A DNA stretch of 5,683 nucleotides, from the NCBI GenBank assembly GCA_041481485.1, contig JBGPBY010000482.1, forward strand, positions 1 to 5,683, written 5' to 3'. Positions within the stretch are counted from its first letter, which is position 1; each line of letters starts with the position of its first letter. A model generated the notes under the pieces. That model was not told the DNA's origin and did no database searches. It worked only from the letters and a program-made list of their open reading frames with translations. Shown one piece after another: positions 5,683-5,683 of this stretch. The position numbers and the translations under genes were made by a program. This stretch comes from JBGPBY01 sp041481485 (lineage in GTDB: Bacteria; Acidobacteriota; Terriglobia; 20CM-2-55-15).

Positions 5683-5683
5683 A

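Overview
This 5683-base window looks like chromosomal DNA from a GC-rich, Gram-negative soil-type bacterium. A paralog-rich YVTN/YncE-type beta-propeller beside a di-heme peroxidase, an IS1634-type transposase and a ParD/ParE-type toxin-antitoxin pair would fit Acidobacteriota of the Solibacter/Bryobacter kind. That placement is recalled from gene content and is not proven by any marker gene here.

Layout. (1) Bases 1-2297 hold a beta-propeller gene made of two tandem, clearly homologous halves of about 384 residues. Its recognisable coding frame extends upstream of the first usable start codon (GTG at 192) to about base 54, where an in-frame TAA closes it. The true 5' end, with any signal peptide, is therefore missing, frameshifted, or in another frame. 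(2) Bases 2294-3223 hold a di-heme c-type cytochrome peroxidase of the CCP/MauG family. It has a signal peptide and its ATG overlaps the stop of the propeller gene (ATGA), so the two are very probably co-translated and work together in the periplasm. (3) Bases 3368-3613 hold a small ribbon-helix-helix-like antitoxin with a good Shine-Dalgarno. It overlaps the start of a ParE/RelE-type toxin gene (ATG 3597). (4) The toxin gene is cut after about 38 codons by a complete insertion sequence of about 1967 bp (3712-5678). The IS has perfect 18-bp terminal inverted repeats, one 568-residue DDE transposase on the minus strand (3787-5493), and a probable 4-bp target duplication, CTAG. The window stops one base beyond the right-hand CTAG, so the rest of the toxin gene lies outside.

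How it fits together. The propeller/peroxidase pair looks like a periplasmic redox or protein-modification unit; a MauG-like reading is possible because a Tyr replaces the usual Met ligand of the second heme. The toxin-antitoxin pair is no longer functional as a pair: the antitoxin is intact and the toxin is broken. The joined flanks still read in frame as Ala-Leu-Glu/Asp, as expected for a ParE-like protein, which supports a recent and precise insertion. The transposase has a near-consensus promoter whose predicted start lies only a few bases before the ATG, suggesting a leaderless message. A 16-bp direct repeat, once over the -10/start region and once 77 bp upstream, is a candidate binding site. 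No tRNA, rRNA or CRISPR array was seen.
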